Source: Thermoplasmata archaeon
GTDB lineage: Archaea; Thermoplasmatota; Thermoplasmata; Thermoplasmatales; Thermoplasmataceae
Direction: 5' to 3'
Length of the DNA: 9,669 nucleotides
NCBI GenBank assembly: GCA_021804185.1
Contig: JAJZKL010000012.1
Span: 1-9,669 of the forward strand
Part shown: piece by piece, positions 1 through 7,658 of the stretch
Layout: each line of letters begins with the position of its first letter
How positions within the stretch are numbered: the stretch's first letter is position 1
The notes under the pieces: generated by a model
The model's input: the letters and a program-made list of their open reading frames with translations, nothing else
What the model was told of the DNA's origin: nothing
Databases searched by the model: none
Translations under genes and position numbers: made by a program

Positions 1-2
1 CA

Positions 3-365
3 GATAATCTTAGCAGGCTGGGAATACCAATCCACATAGAGATAGTCGATCTCAAGACAAGAAGAGGTCAGGAAGGGGAATTTTCCTCTAAACCAGGAGC
101 ATATCATGTTGAAAATGAAGCAGGCACATTGAGCCATGATCTTTTTCTTCTCATAAGAAAGATCATGCCGGTGGGAGGGCGTATTGAGATAACTGGTGAA
201 GAGGACCTTGCCGTGATACCAATAATTTATTATTGTGACTTAAATACGGTTGTAGTATACGGTATACCTGGAAAGGGGATGGCTTGCATCACTGTTGACA
301 GGTCAGTTAAGAAAAACATTGAGGAATTGGTAGAGAGGATCTCACATGGTAGAATTGAAAATTGA
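3..365 (+). CDS. GTP-dependent dephospho-CoA kinase (DUF359), 3' part only
   Basis: The open frame runs in from the left edge, so the 5' end and true start lie outside; the visible part is 120 codons. The archaeal family phosphorylates dephospho-CoA with GTP, the last step of CoA synthesis, in the cytoplasm. What identifies it is the C-terminal half: a segment of the type GIPIHIEIVDLKTRR near the left edge, then the hallmark GEEDLAVIP (nt 198-224), then VVVYGIPGKGM, which matches the family's usual 'GEEDLA...LYGQPGEG' ending. The N-terminal active-site aspartates cannot be checked. A TTG at 129 is inside the gene and is not a real start. The gene overlaps the start of eS24 by 20 nt, and the DUF359-eS24-eS31 order is a familiar archaeal arrangement, often preceded by spt4, which supports co-transcription with ribosomal genes. 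The name is well supported; completeness is unknown. Confidence 0.9.
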   Translation, partial: DNLSRLGIPIHIEIVDLKTRRGQEGEFSSKPGAYHVENEAGTLSHDLFLLIRKIMPVGGRIEITGEEDLAVIPIIYYCDLNTVVVYGIPGKGMACITVDRSVKKNIEELVERISHGRIEN

Positions 366-651
366 ATCAGACAGAGAGAATAAACTCCTTCACAGAAAGG
401 AGATACGCTACAGAGCCACATTCACTGGAAAGCCGACTCCGTCAAAGGAGGTTCTGCGTGATCTTATATCCAAGAACCTGGGTGTCCCTAAAGAGCTCGT
501 TATTGTGGACAGGAATATTCAGGAGACCGGAAAATCCGAGGTTATAGGTTATTCCAAGATATATTCGGACAAAGAGAGCGCAATGCTCTATGAGCCTGAT
601 TATGAACTGTTCAGAAATGGCCTTAAAGTTAAGGAGGAGAATGCCCAATGA
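346..651 (+). CDS. rps24e: Small ribosomal subunit protein eS24 (S24e)
   Basis: This 101-residue basic protein is the archaeal/eukaryotic 30S subunit protein eS24. Recognisable family features are the N-terminal strand with paired charged residues ([19 protein letters not shown]), the '[15 protein letters not shown]' segment around residues 26-40, the '[22 protein letters not shown]' core around residues 52-73 and the 'YEPDYEL.RNG' ending. Length is normal for archaea. The ATG lies 20 nt inside the end of the dephospho-CoA kinase gene, with GAGG (335-338) seven bases upstream as a ribosome binding site. Its stop overlaps the eS31 start as ATGA, so the three genes are almost certainly one translationally coupled unit. 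Confidence 0.97.
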   Translation: MVELKIESDRENKLLHRKEIRYRATFTGKPTPSKEVLRDLISKNLGVPKELVIVDRNIQETGKSEVIGYSKIYSDKESAMLYEPDYELFRNGLKVKEENAQ

Positions 652-863
652 TGAAGAGGGAGCTCTACTCTGTAGAGAATGAAAAGATAAGCAGACAGAG
701 GAGATTCTGTCCAAGGTGTGGTCCAGGTGTTTTTCTGGCAGAACACCCGAACCGGTTCTCATGCGGAAAATGTGGATATACTGAGACCAAGAAAGAGTCT
801 TCAAAAGCAAAGCCTCAGGCTGACGCAAAAAAAGAATCAGGAAAAGGAAAAAGTAAGAAATAA
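648..863 (+). CDS. rps27ae: Small ribosomal subunit protein eS31 (S27ae) with Lys-rich tail
   Basis: This 71-residue zinc-binding 30S subunit protein is the archaeal counterpart of the ribosomal part of eukaryotic ubiquitin-S27a. The zinc ribbon is complete: CPRC at residues 21-24 and CGKC at 39-42, with the family signature '[15 protein letters not shown]...[11 protein letters not shown]'. The start is the first of two adjacent ATGs (648, 651). It overlaps the eS24 stop (ATGA) and has GGAGG at 633-637, ten bases upstream, inside eS24. After residue 47 the protein continues with about 24 residues of almost pure K/S/A/E/G/Q, a low-complexity tail that archaeal eS31 proteins (typically nearer 50-60 residues) often lack. 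It is probably disordered and may contact rRNA. The stop codon is one base away from the stop of the convergent DUF2175 gene. Confidence 0.97.
   Translation: MMKRELYSVENEKISRQRRFCPRCGPGVFLAEHPNRFSCGKCGYTETKKESSKAKPQADAKKESGKGKSKK
827..863 (-). terminator. Probable T-tract terminator for the DUF2175 gene, inside eS31
   Basis: On the minus strand, just past the DUF2175 stop, the sequence is the complement of the eS31 Lys-codon tail. It has T runs of five (848-852), four (842-845) and seven (827-833) within 40 nt. Archaeal transcription ends mainly at short U-tracts without a strict hairpin, so this fits a terminator. It lies entirely in coding sequence of the opposing gene. This is an inference from base composition only. 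Confidence 0.45.
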
Positions 864-864
864 T

Positions 865-1170
865 TCAGCTAAGTTCTGATATCATCCTTGTGGTTTCCCC
901 ACAGGCCTTTTCTATATCCTTGTATTTTAATTTCACAGCATCCTTTACGTTTTCCGGCTGTTCTCTTATGTCCAGGATACCCAGCAGGTGCTGCAGTTCG
1001 ATGTCCAGAACAATGGATAATACCCTTAGCTTCTCCTGGTTTTCCTCAGAAACTTCTTTTCTCCTCTGTGAGACAAAACAGTCAGAGTGAACCGATCCCT
1101 TTTTCGTAAATGTAAACTTCTCACCAGTTTTAACCTTCTTTTCGCACACATAGCATTTGAATTCTGCCAT
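865..1170 (-). CDS. DUF2175 family zinc-finger-like protein
   Basis: This 101-residue archaeal protein has unknown function. The N-terminus carries a treble-clef or LIM-like half site: C6-x2-C9 and H28-x2-C31, with the family-typical 'GEKFTFTKKGSVHSDCF' around residues 17-32. Family members share this short metal-binding head and differ in the rest. Residues 40-101 are charged, predicted helical and possibly a coiled coil, with a 'LRVLSIVLDIELQHLLGILDI' amphipathic stretch that could mediate dimerisation. The ATG at 1170 is preceded 26 nt upstream by an A/T-rich box (centre about 1196), suggesting a leaderless message. It converges on eS31 and diverges from DUF763. The family is likely to bind nucleic acid or protein through zinc, but no role is established and none is assigned here. 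Confidence 0.85.
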   Translation of the reverse strand: MAEFKCYVCEKKVKTGEKFTFTKKGSVHSDCFVSQRRKEVSEENQEKLRVLSIVLDIELQHLLGILDIREQPENVKDAVKLKYKDIEKACGETTRMISELS

Positions 1171-1189
1171 ACATGATTATTGGTAAAAC

Positions 1190-1203
1190 GGTTAAAATAT
1201 TAT
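1190..1203 (-). promoter_or_regulatory. TATA-like box for the DUF2175 gene
   Basis: The minus strand reads ATAATATTTTAAC, centred near 1196, about 26 nt before the ATG at 1170. This is the normal TATA-to-start distance in archaea, so the transcript would begin at or next to the start codon. The sequence match is direct; the function is inferred. Confidence 0.5.
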
Positions 1204-1210
1204 CGAATCC

Positions 1211-1222
1211 GGGAAAATATAC
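1211..1222 (+). promoter_or_regulatory. TATA-like box for the DUF763 gene
   Basis: GGGAAAATATAC lies 24-35 nt before the ATG at 1246, so a transcript would start close to that codon. It sits downstream of the TTG at 1180 that would begin a longer frame, and so argues for the ATG. Together with the box for DUF2175 it makes a compact divergent promoter region of 75 bp. Confidence 0.5.
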
Positions 1223-1245
1223 ATATATGGAGCGGCTACACATCT

Positions 1246-2340
1246 ATGGAAAGGAAAGGAACCGCCCTGCTTCCACTCCATTACGGTCATCCCCCTGAAT
1301 ATCTTTACAAACGAATGGTAAAGTTAGGTGGAATACTTTCCGATCTGATCCTGGAAAAATTTGGGAATCAGACATACATGGAAAAGCTCTCAGACCCTTT
1401 CTGGTTTCATTCTCTTTCTCTGGCAATAGGGTTCGACTGGAATTCTAGTGGGACTACCACTGCAACCCTGAGCGCCATAAAGGAGTATTTTACAAGGCGT
1501 AACTCTGACATACACTTTATAGGTGGGAAGGGAAAAAGGCTTTCAGAAATGCACACTGAAATGGATGCTCTTGTCAAAGAAGGAAGAATATCAGAATCCA
1601 AGAGTTTGAGAATTCTGGAAGATGCAAGAAGGATCGCAAGGGTAGATCAGTCGCTCCTTCAGGACGATTTTGACCTCTACATGCAGTTCCTTGTTATGGA
1701 CGAAAACGGCAGGTGGGCTATTGTACAGCAGGGTATGAATCCCGCTCAGAGGATGGCCAGGAGATACCACTGGATCAGGCGGTCAGGGCTGGATTTTATA
1801 AATGACTACAGGAATGGAATATCTTCTGAAGTGGTAAGAGAACAGGTTCTTGACCTATCTACTAAAGCAAGTGAAAATAACAGGCATTCAATGGTATCGA
1901 TTGGAAAGGAGAATCCCGAAAGGTACAGATACACAATAGAGAACGGCCCCCAGAGGTCGCTTGACAATTTTCAGTTTCCAGAGAGGCATCTTCGCATGGA
2001 TTACCGTATAGACTGGTCTAAATTGAGGGCAATTTATGAATACCAACCAGAGGATTTCCAGGAACTGGCCTATATGAAAGGCATAGGAAAGTCAACAATC
2101 CGTGCGCTATCCTATCTTGCAGAATTGGTCTACGGGGATGAACCATCATTCCGCGACCCGGTAAAATACTCATTCGCTGTTGGAGGGAAAGACGGTGTAC
2201 CCAAGCCCATTAACAGAAACGACTATGATATTGCAATTTCTTTTTTCAAGGAACTGCTTGGACAGACGAGAATAGGCGACCTGAGCCTTGAGTCCATAGC
2301 TGCAAAGCTTTCCCGTTCCAGTTTTCAGAGAACTTCATGA
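1246..2340 (+). CDS. DUF763 domain protein with helix-hairpin-helix motif
   Basis: This 364-residue protein of the DUF763 (COG1415) family is found widely in archaea and some bacteria; I know of no settled function. The whole length matches the family. It opens with 'RKGTALLPLHYGHPP' and 'RMVKL'. It then has DPFWFHSL (residues 50-57), GFDWNSSG, a GGKG turn (93-96), the 'DENGRWAIVQQGMN' block (residues 152-165) with 'ARRYHW', a helix-hairpin-helix-like MKGIGKSTIRAL (277-288), and the C-terminal 'RDPVKYSFAVGGKDG.P.P' block (about 303-320). The HhH motif suggests DNA or RNA binding, and the invariant acidic and histidine residues could suggest an enzyme, but this is inference. The frame is open from a TTG at 1180, but the 22 extra residues do not resemble the family and would span the TATA-like box, so ATG 1246 is chosen. 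The Lhr gene follows after 103 bp in the same direction. Confidence 0.93.
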   Translation: MERKGTALLPLHYGHPPEYLYKRMVKLGGILSDLILEKFGNQTYMEKLSDPFWFHSLSLAIGFDWNSSGTTTATLSAIKEYFTRRNSDIHFIGGKGKRLSEMHTEMDALVKEGRISESKSLRILEDARRIARVDQSLLQDDFDLYMQFLVMDENGRWAIVQQGMNPAQRMARRYHWIRRSGLDFINDYRNGISSEVVREQVLDLSTKASENNRHSMVSIGKENPERYRYTIENGPQRSLDNFQFPERHLRMDYRIDWSKLRAIYEYQPEDFQELAYMKGIGKSTIRALSYLAELVYGDEPSFRDPVKYSFAVGGKDGVPKPINRNDYDIAISFFKELLGQTRIGDLSLESIAAKLSRSSFQRTS

Positions 2341-2402
2341 ATTGAAACCTTCTGTATTCCTGTGAAAGATTAAACTTTTCTGAAAATAGAGGTGTTTCAA
2401 AA

Positions 2403-2413
2403 CGCTTAAATAG
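2403..2413 (+). promoter_or_regulatory. TATA-like box upstream of the Lhr helicase gene
   Basis: CGCTTAAATAG, close to the archaeal TATA consensus (YTTAWATA), lies about 36 nt before the ATG at 2444. It predicts a short leader of about 10 nt. The rest of the 103-bp gap after DUF763 shows no strong terminator, only a short T run near 2374-2377. The helicase therefore probably has its own promoter, although read-through from DUF763 is possible. Confidence 0.5.
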
Positions 2414-2443
2414 ATTCTTGGGCTCCAATAAGGGCTGTGCTGA

Positions 2444-5400
2444 ATGCAGAAAACCTCTGAAGACAGATTTGATGTCACTGATTTTCTTCCCTTTCTCGAT
2501 CCTCTGATAAGGAAATGGTTCAACTCAAGATACGAGGGGCTGACAGAGCCTCAGAGGAAGGCTATACCCCTTATCCATAACAGGGAGAATGTCCTTGTTT
2601 CAAGCCCTACCGGAACTGGCAAAACGCTGACTGGTTTCCTTTCAGTAATTAATGAGCTTTTTATCCTTTCCAGAGAAGGAAGGCTTGAGGACAGGATTTA
2701 CTGTCTGTATGTCAGTCCGCTTAAGGCCCTTGCTAATGATATAAACAAGAATCTTGACCAGCCCCTGTCAGAGATCAGGGAAGTGGCCCTGAGTGAAGGC
2801 CTGGATTTTCCACAGATAAGGGCAGCGGTGAGGACGGGTGACACACCACAGAATGAAAGGGCGAAGATGCTGAGAAAGCCCCCTCATATTCTCATCACAA
2901 CACCCGAGTCTTTTTCCCTTGCCCTCTCTGCACCAAAGTTCAGGGAAAAGCTCAAGGATCTGCGTTATGTCATAATAGATGAAATTCATGAGATATCATC
3001 CACGAAGAGAGGGGCGCTGCTTTCGCTGAATCTCGAAAGGCTATCGAAGGAGAACGGCGACTTCATAAGAATAGGACTTTCTGCAACCCAGGCACCAATA
3101 GAAACCATAGCTTCCTATCTCTGCGGCTTTGACGGTGAAAAGCCGAGAAGATGTTCCATTATTGAGGTAGATACAAAGAAGTACCTTGATCTGAGCACCA
3201 TAACACCTGTGAATGATCTTACAAAATCCAGCTACGAGGTTGCAAATGACAGGATGTACGAGATCCTTGTAGATCTCATTAATTCACACAATGCTACTAT
3301 AATATTCACAAACACCAGAAGCGGAACTGAAAATGTGGCCATGCGGCTTAAGGCAAGAGGTGTTGAAAGTATTGAGGCCCACCATTCGTCTCTGGGAAAG
3401 GATACAAGGATTGAGGTGGAAAACAAGCTCAAGAACGGGGAACTTAAATGCGTAATAACTTCCACCTCTCTGGAACTGGGCATCGATGTTGGTTACATAG
3501 ATCTTGTGGTGCAGATAGGCAGCCCAAAGTCCGTATCAAAAGGACTCCAGCGAATTGGACGATCAGGGCACGGAATCAACGATCTTTCAAAGGGGAGGTT
3601 TGTTGTCTTCGATCTTGACGATCTTGTTGAATGCGCAGTCCTGACAAGAGCAGCCTACGAAAGAAACATAGATCGTGTCCATGTGCCGCTGAATTCTCTT
3701 GATGTTCTTTCTCAGGTTCTTGTTGGAATGTCCTTGGAAAAGGTTTACAGGGACAGGGAGGCATTTGACCTGGTAAGAAATTCCTATAATTTTCATGATC
3801 TTTCATGGGATGATTTTATCTCAACACTCAGGTATCTGGCGGGTAAAATTGAGGCAGGCGAGATATATTCGAAGATCTGGTACGACGAGGCCGAAGGAAC
3901 ATTCGGAAAGAGACGGAGCACCAGGATGCTCTATTTCATGAACATAGGTACCATTCCGGAAGAGGCTGACTATAAGGTTATAAGTGACAAGGGAAGACAC
4001 CTGGGGCAGCTCAGTGATAAATTTGCAGAGCGCCTTAAAAATGGAGATATTTTTGTGCTCGGCGCACGAACGTACATGTACCTCAGGACTGTTCAGAACA
4101 GAATATATGTCAAAGACGCAACTGGAATGAGGCCAACCGTCCCCTCATGGTCTGGAGAAATGCTGCCCAGAAGCTATGATCTTGGCACAATGGTTGGAAA
4201 ATTCAGAAGCGAAGTGCTGGAGCGGCTTCAGAATAAGGAGGATGTATCATCCTGGCTTATTCAGAATTATCATGTTGATACGCACGGTGCGAACAGCATC
4301 ATCTCATATATTGAGGCACAGTCAAAGTTCGATCTCCCGACAGATTCCCACCTCCTTGTTGAGGGGTACGTGGATGAATCAAAAATATACAGTATGATAT
4401 TCCATGTCCCTCTGGGCAGGCGAATTAACGACGCACTGTCCAGAGCATATGCACAGGCCATATCAAAGAGGTTTGGAACAAACCTTCGTGTAACCATAAC
4501 GGATGATGGTTTTATGCTGGGGTCGGAGAAGAAGATTCCAATTAAGGAGGCAGTAAAAACGCTTGCATCCTCGAGCTTTGAAGATACAGTAAGAAGTTCC
4601 CTAGCAAATACTGAGGTTTTCAAGCAGCGTTTCAGGCACTGTGCAACAAGATCCCTTATGGTTCTGAGAAAATACAAAGGTTACGACATATCCATTGTAA
4701 GGCAGCAGCTGCGCAGTGACAAACTGCTCAAGACACTCAGTGAGATGAGAAATTTTCCCGTCATCAAAGAGACCTATCATGAAATCATGAATGAAATGAT
4801 GGATGTCCCAATGGCAAAAAAATACATCGCAGATGTAGTGGAGAAAGGGAATTTCCATGTTATAGACTATTCAGGGGAGACCTCACCTTTCTCCTATGGT
4901 CTGATTCTGTCTGGCGTTTCAGATATGGTCCTCATGGAGGACAGGTCCCAGCTTCTGCGGGAACTTCAGTCAAAGATACTTGATAAAATATACGGGCCTG
5001 GCAAGATCAGTGTCCTCATTACAGACCAGAAGAAGGTTGATGAGTATTTCAGGTTGAAGGTGCCAAGGATTTCCACCATAGATGACTACAGGGAATTTGC
5101 GAGGTATTTTCTTCTCTTCGATCCTTTCAAAAACCGTTTCAACTCACCGTTCCCCTATGCAGAGACAGGTGTGACTGATTTAACCGAGGAGCTTATCGGC
5201 TCGGATGAGATAATCTCAGTACATGTCAGGGGCACACTTTACACATCAGTGGATAATTACCCCATAGTCTGGTCTCTATTCCGGCAAATGAACAGAACAG
5301 ATCAGATTCATGAGGATGTCCTTCATATAATCGAAGGGAAAACATTTGCAGAGATTAAGAAGGAATCTGATCTGGAAGAGCAGAAACTCAGAGAGGTCCT

Positions 5401-7585
5401 ATCAGACCTGGAATCCTCCTTCCTGATCAGAAGAACCATATCGCAGGGAAGGCAGGTTTTCATATCAAATCATCTGTCCCCAGATCCAGTTCCATCAGAA
5501 AAAGCGTCTGCCGATGCCTTGCGGCTCGTCCTTGGAAGTTATGGCCCCCTGACATACGATGAAATTCAGATAAGGCTCCCGGTGGGTGAAGAACTTCTGA
5601 AGAAAGGCCTTGATATCCTAACTTCAGGTGGAGAGGTAATAAATGACTTCATCACACCTGTATTTGCAAAACAGTACATGCTGAAAAGCGATCTTGAATC
5701 GATCCTAGGCGGAGGCAATGAGAATTCTGTTGAATCAAGGGTCACTAATTTCATGGAGAAGGTTCCCAACATAGGTGAATATTTCAATAAATACGGATAC
5801 TGCTATGGAAATGACAATCTCACCCCAAGATTAAACGAATTCAAGGAGGATGAACTCTTTGATCTAATGGCTGGAGGAAATGTTAGCTATGGCAGGTTCA
5901 TAAAGCATAGATTATGCTTCATTTCTGACTGGCTTGCCAGGTCTCTTCACTCACTGAGGATGGAACCTCTAAAAGATGAGGAGAAAACAATTCCGGATCT
6001 AATAGCAAGTGGGGTCTCGGATGAATCTAACCTGTCAAAACGTTCCTCAATGGAGATCAAGATTGTTAGACAGATTGTTAAAAATCTTGAGTTTCACATC
6101 ATGGTAAAGCGTTCACAGGAAAACAGCCTTATACCATTCTTAGGTGAAGAGCCATCGATCCCAAAGGGAGAGGCAGTATCAGTTCTGGTAGAGAAATTCG
6201 GCCCCATTTCCAGAAGGGAGCTTATGAATAATTTCTGGTTTTACGCAGACGCACCTCTGAAGGAGGCTGGATTGAAGGGTGTTGTTCTTCGTGGAGATTT
6301 ATATTACGGTTTCAAGGAAAGAGGCAGGACAAGCAACACTGCAGGTATTTTCAGCGTCCTCGATCCGGTCGAGCTTTATCTTGGAAAGAAGTACTTCAGG
6401 GAAATCTCATACAACAGAATATTCATAGTAAACGGAAGGGAGGAAGGGTCACTGAACATACAGAACAGTAACGGAATTGTATGGGTCACACAGGTCTCTG
6501 TACCGGTAAGGCTTTCCGGTATGCTTCTGGAAGAGTTAAGACAGGTAGCCACAAGATCCGGAAACACTCCTCTCTGTATAGAGATTCCCCAATCTGGATT
6601 TGGTGACGCTGATATTGGGGGGTTCAGTCAAACAGATAACTTCCTTGTGTCTGATGATCTAAACATCTCACCTTTGAGCATGGAGGATCTTTTTGCCTAT
6701 GCCTCTGAAATGCACCTGAGTTCCGATCAGAACGCAGTGTATGAAAACGTAAAGAAGGAAATACTCGGATTCAGGAATGAAGTGGAGGCCTCTTATTCTG
6801 GCCTTAGGAATGTTATCTTCCGCGGGTATTTCCAGTCCAGGCTGCTCTTCCAGTTTAACGGCCCTTTCACCACACAGGCACTGGGAACAATGGAGGTCAT
6901 ATCACTTTATAGGGCCATAAGAAACGGAACTATAAGTTCAGATGATCAGAAGATAATCCATACAATTATTGATATGGCTGGCGCCACAGAACAGCAGATC
7001 CGGGGAAGCTTGGGCAGATCGGTATCAGATCTGAAGGTCCGTCTTGGCAGGCTATTTGAGAAATGCATAGTTGCCAAGGACTTTGAAAGGCGCTATATTT
7101 TCGTCCCAGAGAGATATTCCAGGGACGAGGCTTTGCAGACACTTCTCTCTTTTCTCCTTGATAGGATGGGATTCTTTGATTTTGCAATCCTCAAATATCT
7201 CCTTGGCGAATCATACAACTCAGATGTTGAGAAAATAGCCGAAATTATTTCGAAATCAGGGCAGGCAATGAAATGCATTCTTCCGGAGCATCAAAAAGTA
7301 ATATTCTTAAAGAAAGGCATCAGGAAAGGCAGACACAGGGGTCATGTCTCAAGAATTGTGGCCCCCAAGGACATTCTGTCTCTGTATTTTTCTGACCTGA
7401 TCAAAAGGGAAGCAGGAACACTGAATTCCTATGTTCTTGTGGAAGAAGGAGTTATAACCGCATCACTCAACGCCAGAAGGAATATTAAAAAGTTGAAGGC
7501 TTCCCATTTCAATGGAACTGATGAGGGTAGGGAAAAACTTGTCTCAGAACTTAATTCCCTTGGTTTTGCGGTCTCCTTCAACTGA
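2444..7585 (+). CDS. lhr: Lhr-type superfamily 2 DNA/RNA helicase, full-length form with C-terminal extension
   Basis: This 1713-residue ATP-dependent helicase belongs to the Large helicase-related family; characterised relatives are 3'-5' translocases that unwind RNA:DNA or DNA duplexes and act in repair. Helicase motifs are complete: Q-motif-like LTEPQRKA (33-40), Walker A SPTGTGKT (54-61), Ia SPLKALAND (91-99), TPES (153-156), Walker B DEIH (179-182), SAT (213-215), IV TIIFTNTRS (285-293), V around TSLELGIDVG (341-350), VI QRIGRSGH (369-376). The Lhr-core continues with VPSWSGE (566-572) and a DEAD-associated domain (about 635-820: GRRINDALSRA, QRFRHCATRSLMVLR, FPVIKETYHE, SPFSYGLI). Archaeal Lhr proteins are mostly about 850-950 residues. 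This one adds about 890 more with several winged-helix-like segments (about 955-1008, 1021-1085, 1240-1292, 1500-1556, 1560-1625) and a DELFDLMAGGNVSYGRF stretch (1136-1152) resembling the bacterial Lhr C-terminal domain, an AlkZ-glycosylase-like fold. No frameshift is visible. Glycosylase activity is not claimed. Confidence 0.93.
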   Translation: MQKTSEDRFDVTDFLPFLDPLIRKWFNSRYEGLTEPQRKAIPLIHNRENVLVSSPTGTGKTLTGFLSVINELFILSREGRLEDRIYCLYVSPLKALANDINKNLDQPLSEIREVALSEGLDFPQIRAAVRTGDTPQNERAKMLRKPPHILITTPESFSLALSAPKFREKLKDLRYVIIDEIHEISSTKRGALLSLNLERLSKENGDFIRIGLSATQAPIETIASYLCGFDGEKPRRCSIIEVDTKKYLDLSTITPVNDLTKSSYEVANDRMYEILVDLINSHNATIIFTNTRSGTENVAMRLKARGVESIEAHHSSLGKDTRIEVENKLKNGELKCVITSTSLELGIDVGYIDLVVQIGSPKSVSKGLQRIGRSGHGINDLSKGRFVVFDLDDLVECAVLTRAAYERNIDRVHVPLNSLDVLSQVLVGMSLEKVYRDREAFDLVRNSYNFHDLSWDDFISTLRYLAGKIEAGEIYSKIWYDEAEGTFGKRRSTRMLYFMNIGTIPEEADYKVISDKGRHLGQLSDKFAERLKNGDIFVLGARTYMYLRTVQNRIYVKDATGMRPTVPSWSGEMLPRSYDLGTMVGKFRSEVLERLQNKEDVSSWLIQNYHVDTHGANSIISYIEAQSKFDLPTDSHLLVEGYVDESKIYSMIFHVPLGRRINDALSRAYAQAISKRFGTNLRVTITDDGFMLGSEKKIPIKEAVKTLASSSFEDTVRSSLANTEVFKQRFRHCATRSLMVLRKYKGYDISIVRQQLRSDKLLKTLSEMRNFPVIKETYHEIMNEMMDVPMAKKYIADVVEKGNFHVIDYSGETSPFSYGLILSGVSDMVLMEDRSQLLRELQSKILDKIYGPGKISVLITDQKKVDEYFRLKVPRISTIDDYREFARYFLLFDPFKNRFNSPFPYAETGVTDLTEELIGSDEIISVHVRGTLYTSVDNYPIVWSLFRQMNRTDQIHEDVLHIIEGKTFAEIKKESDLEEQKLREVLSDLESSFLIRRTISQGRQVFISNHLSPDPVPSEKASADALRLVLGSYGPLTYDEIQIRLPVGEELLKKGLDILTSGGEVINDFITPVFAKQYMLKSDLESILGGGNENSVESRVTNFMEKVPNIGEYFNKYGYCYGNDNLTPRLNEFKEDELFDLMAGGNVSYGRFIKHRLCFISDWLARSLHSLRMEPLKDEEKTIPDLIASGVSDESNLSKRSSMEIKIVRQIVKNLEFHIMVKRSQENSLIPFLGEEPSIPKGEAVSVLVEKFGPISRRELMNNFWFYADAPLKEAGLKGVVLRGDLYYGFKERGRTSNTAGIFSVLDPVELYLGKKYFREISYNRIFIVNGREEGSLNIQNSNGIVWVTQVSVPVRLSGMLLEELRQVATRSGNTPLCIEIPQSGFGDADIGGFSQTDNFLVSDDLNISPLSMEDLFAYASEMHLSSDQNAVYENVKKEILGFRNEVEASYSGLRNVIFRGYFQSRLLFQFNGPFTTQALGTMEVISLYRAIRNGTISSDDQKIIHTIIDMAGATEQQIRGSLGRSVSDLKVRLGRLFEKCIVAKDFERRYIFVPERYSRDEALQTLLSFLLDRMGFFDFAILKYLLGESYNSDVEKIAEIISKSGQAMKCILPEHQKVIFLKKGIRKGRHRGHVSRIVAPKDILSLYFSDLIKREAGTLNSYVLVEEGVITASLNARRNIKKLKASHFNGTDEGREKLVSELNSLGFAVSFN

Positions 7586-7622
7586 TTCCTATCTATGGGA
7601 AATCCTGCATGCATTCATCAGG

Positions 7623-7638
7623 AAAGATTAATATCAAT
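7623..7638 (+). promoter_or_regulatory. TATA-like box for the membrane protein-regulator pair
   Basis: AAAGATTAATATCAAT is centred about 28 nt before the ATG at 7659 in the 73-bp gap after the helicase. The spacing suggests a near-leaderless transcript and supports ATG 7659 over the in-frame TTG at 7638, which would overlap the box. Confidence 0.45.
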
Positions 7639-7658
7639 TGGACCTGATACCCGCTGGA

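Noticed and set aside
648..654. ATGATGA resembling a C box of a C/D guide RNA
   Set aside because: It is explained by the double start codon of eS31, and I saw no matching D box and stem at a suitable distance.
442..828. Long minus-strand open frame (128 codons) across eS24 and eS31
   Set aside because: It lies fully antisense to two certain ribosomal protein genes, and its translation shows no recognisable domain or start signal; it is a shadow frame.
1180..1245. TTG 1180 as the start of the DUF763 protein
   Set aside because: The 22 extra residues do not look like the family N-terminus and would cover the TATA-like box; ATG 1246 begins exactly where the family does.
2341..2443. Hidden small gene or RNA between DUF763 and Lhr
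   Set aside because: No coherent reading frame or stable fold was seen; the only support is for a promoter box near 2408.
4270..4677. Minus-strand open frame of 135 codons inside the helicase gene
   Set aside because: It is antisense to the conserved DEAD-associated domain of Lhr, with no ribosome binding site or family resemblance.
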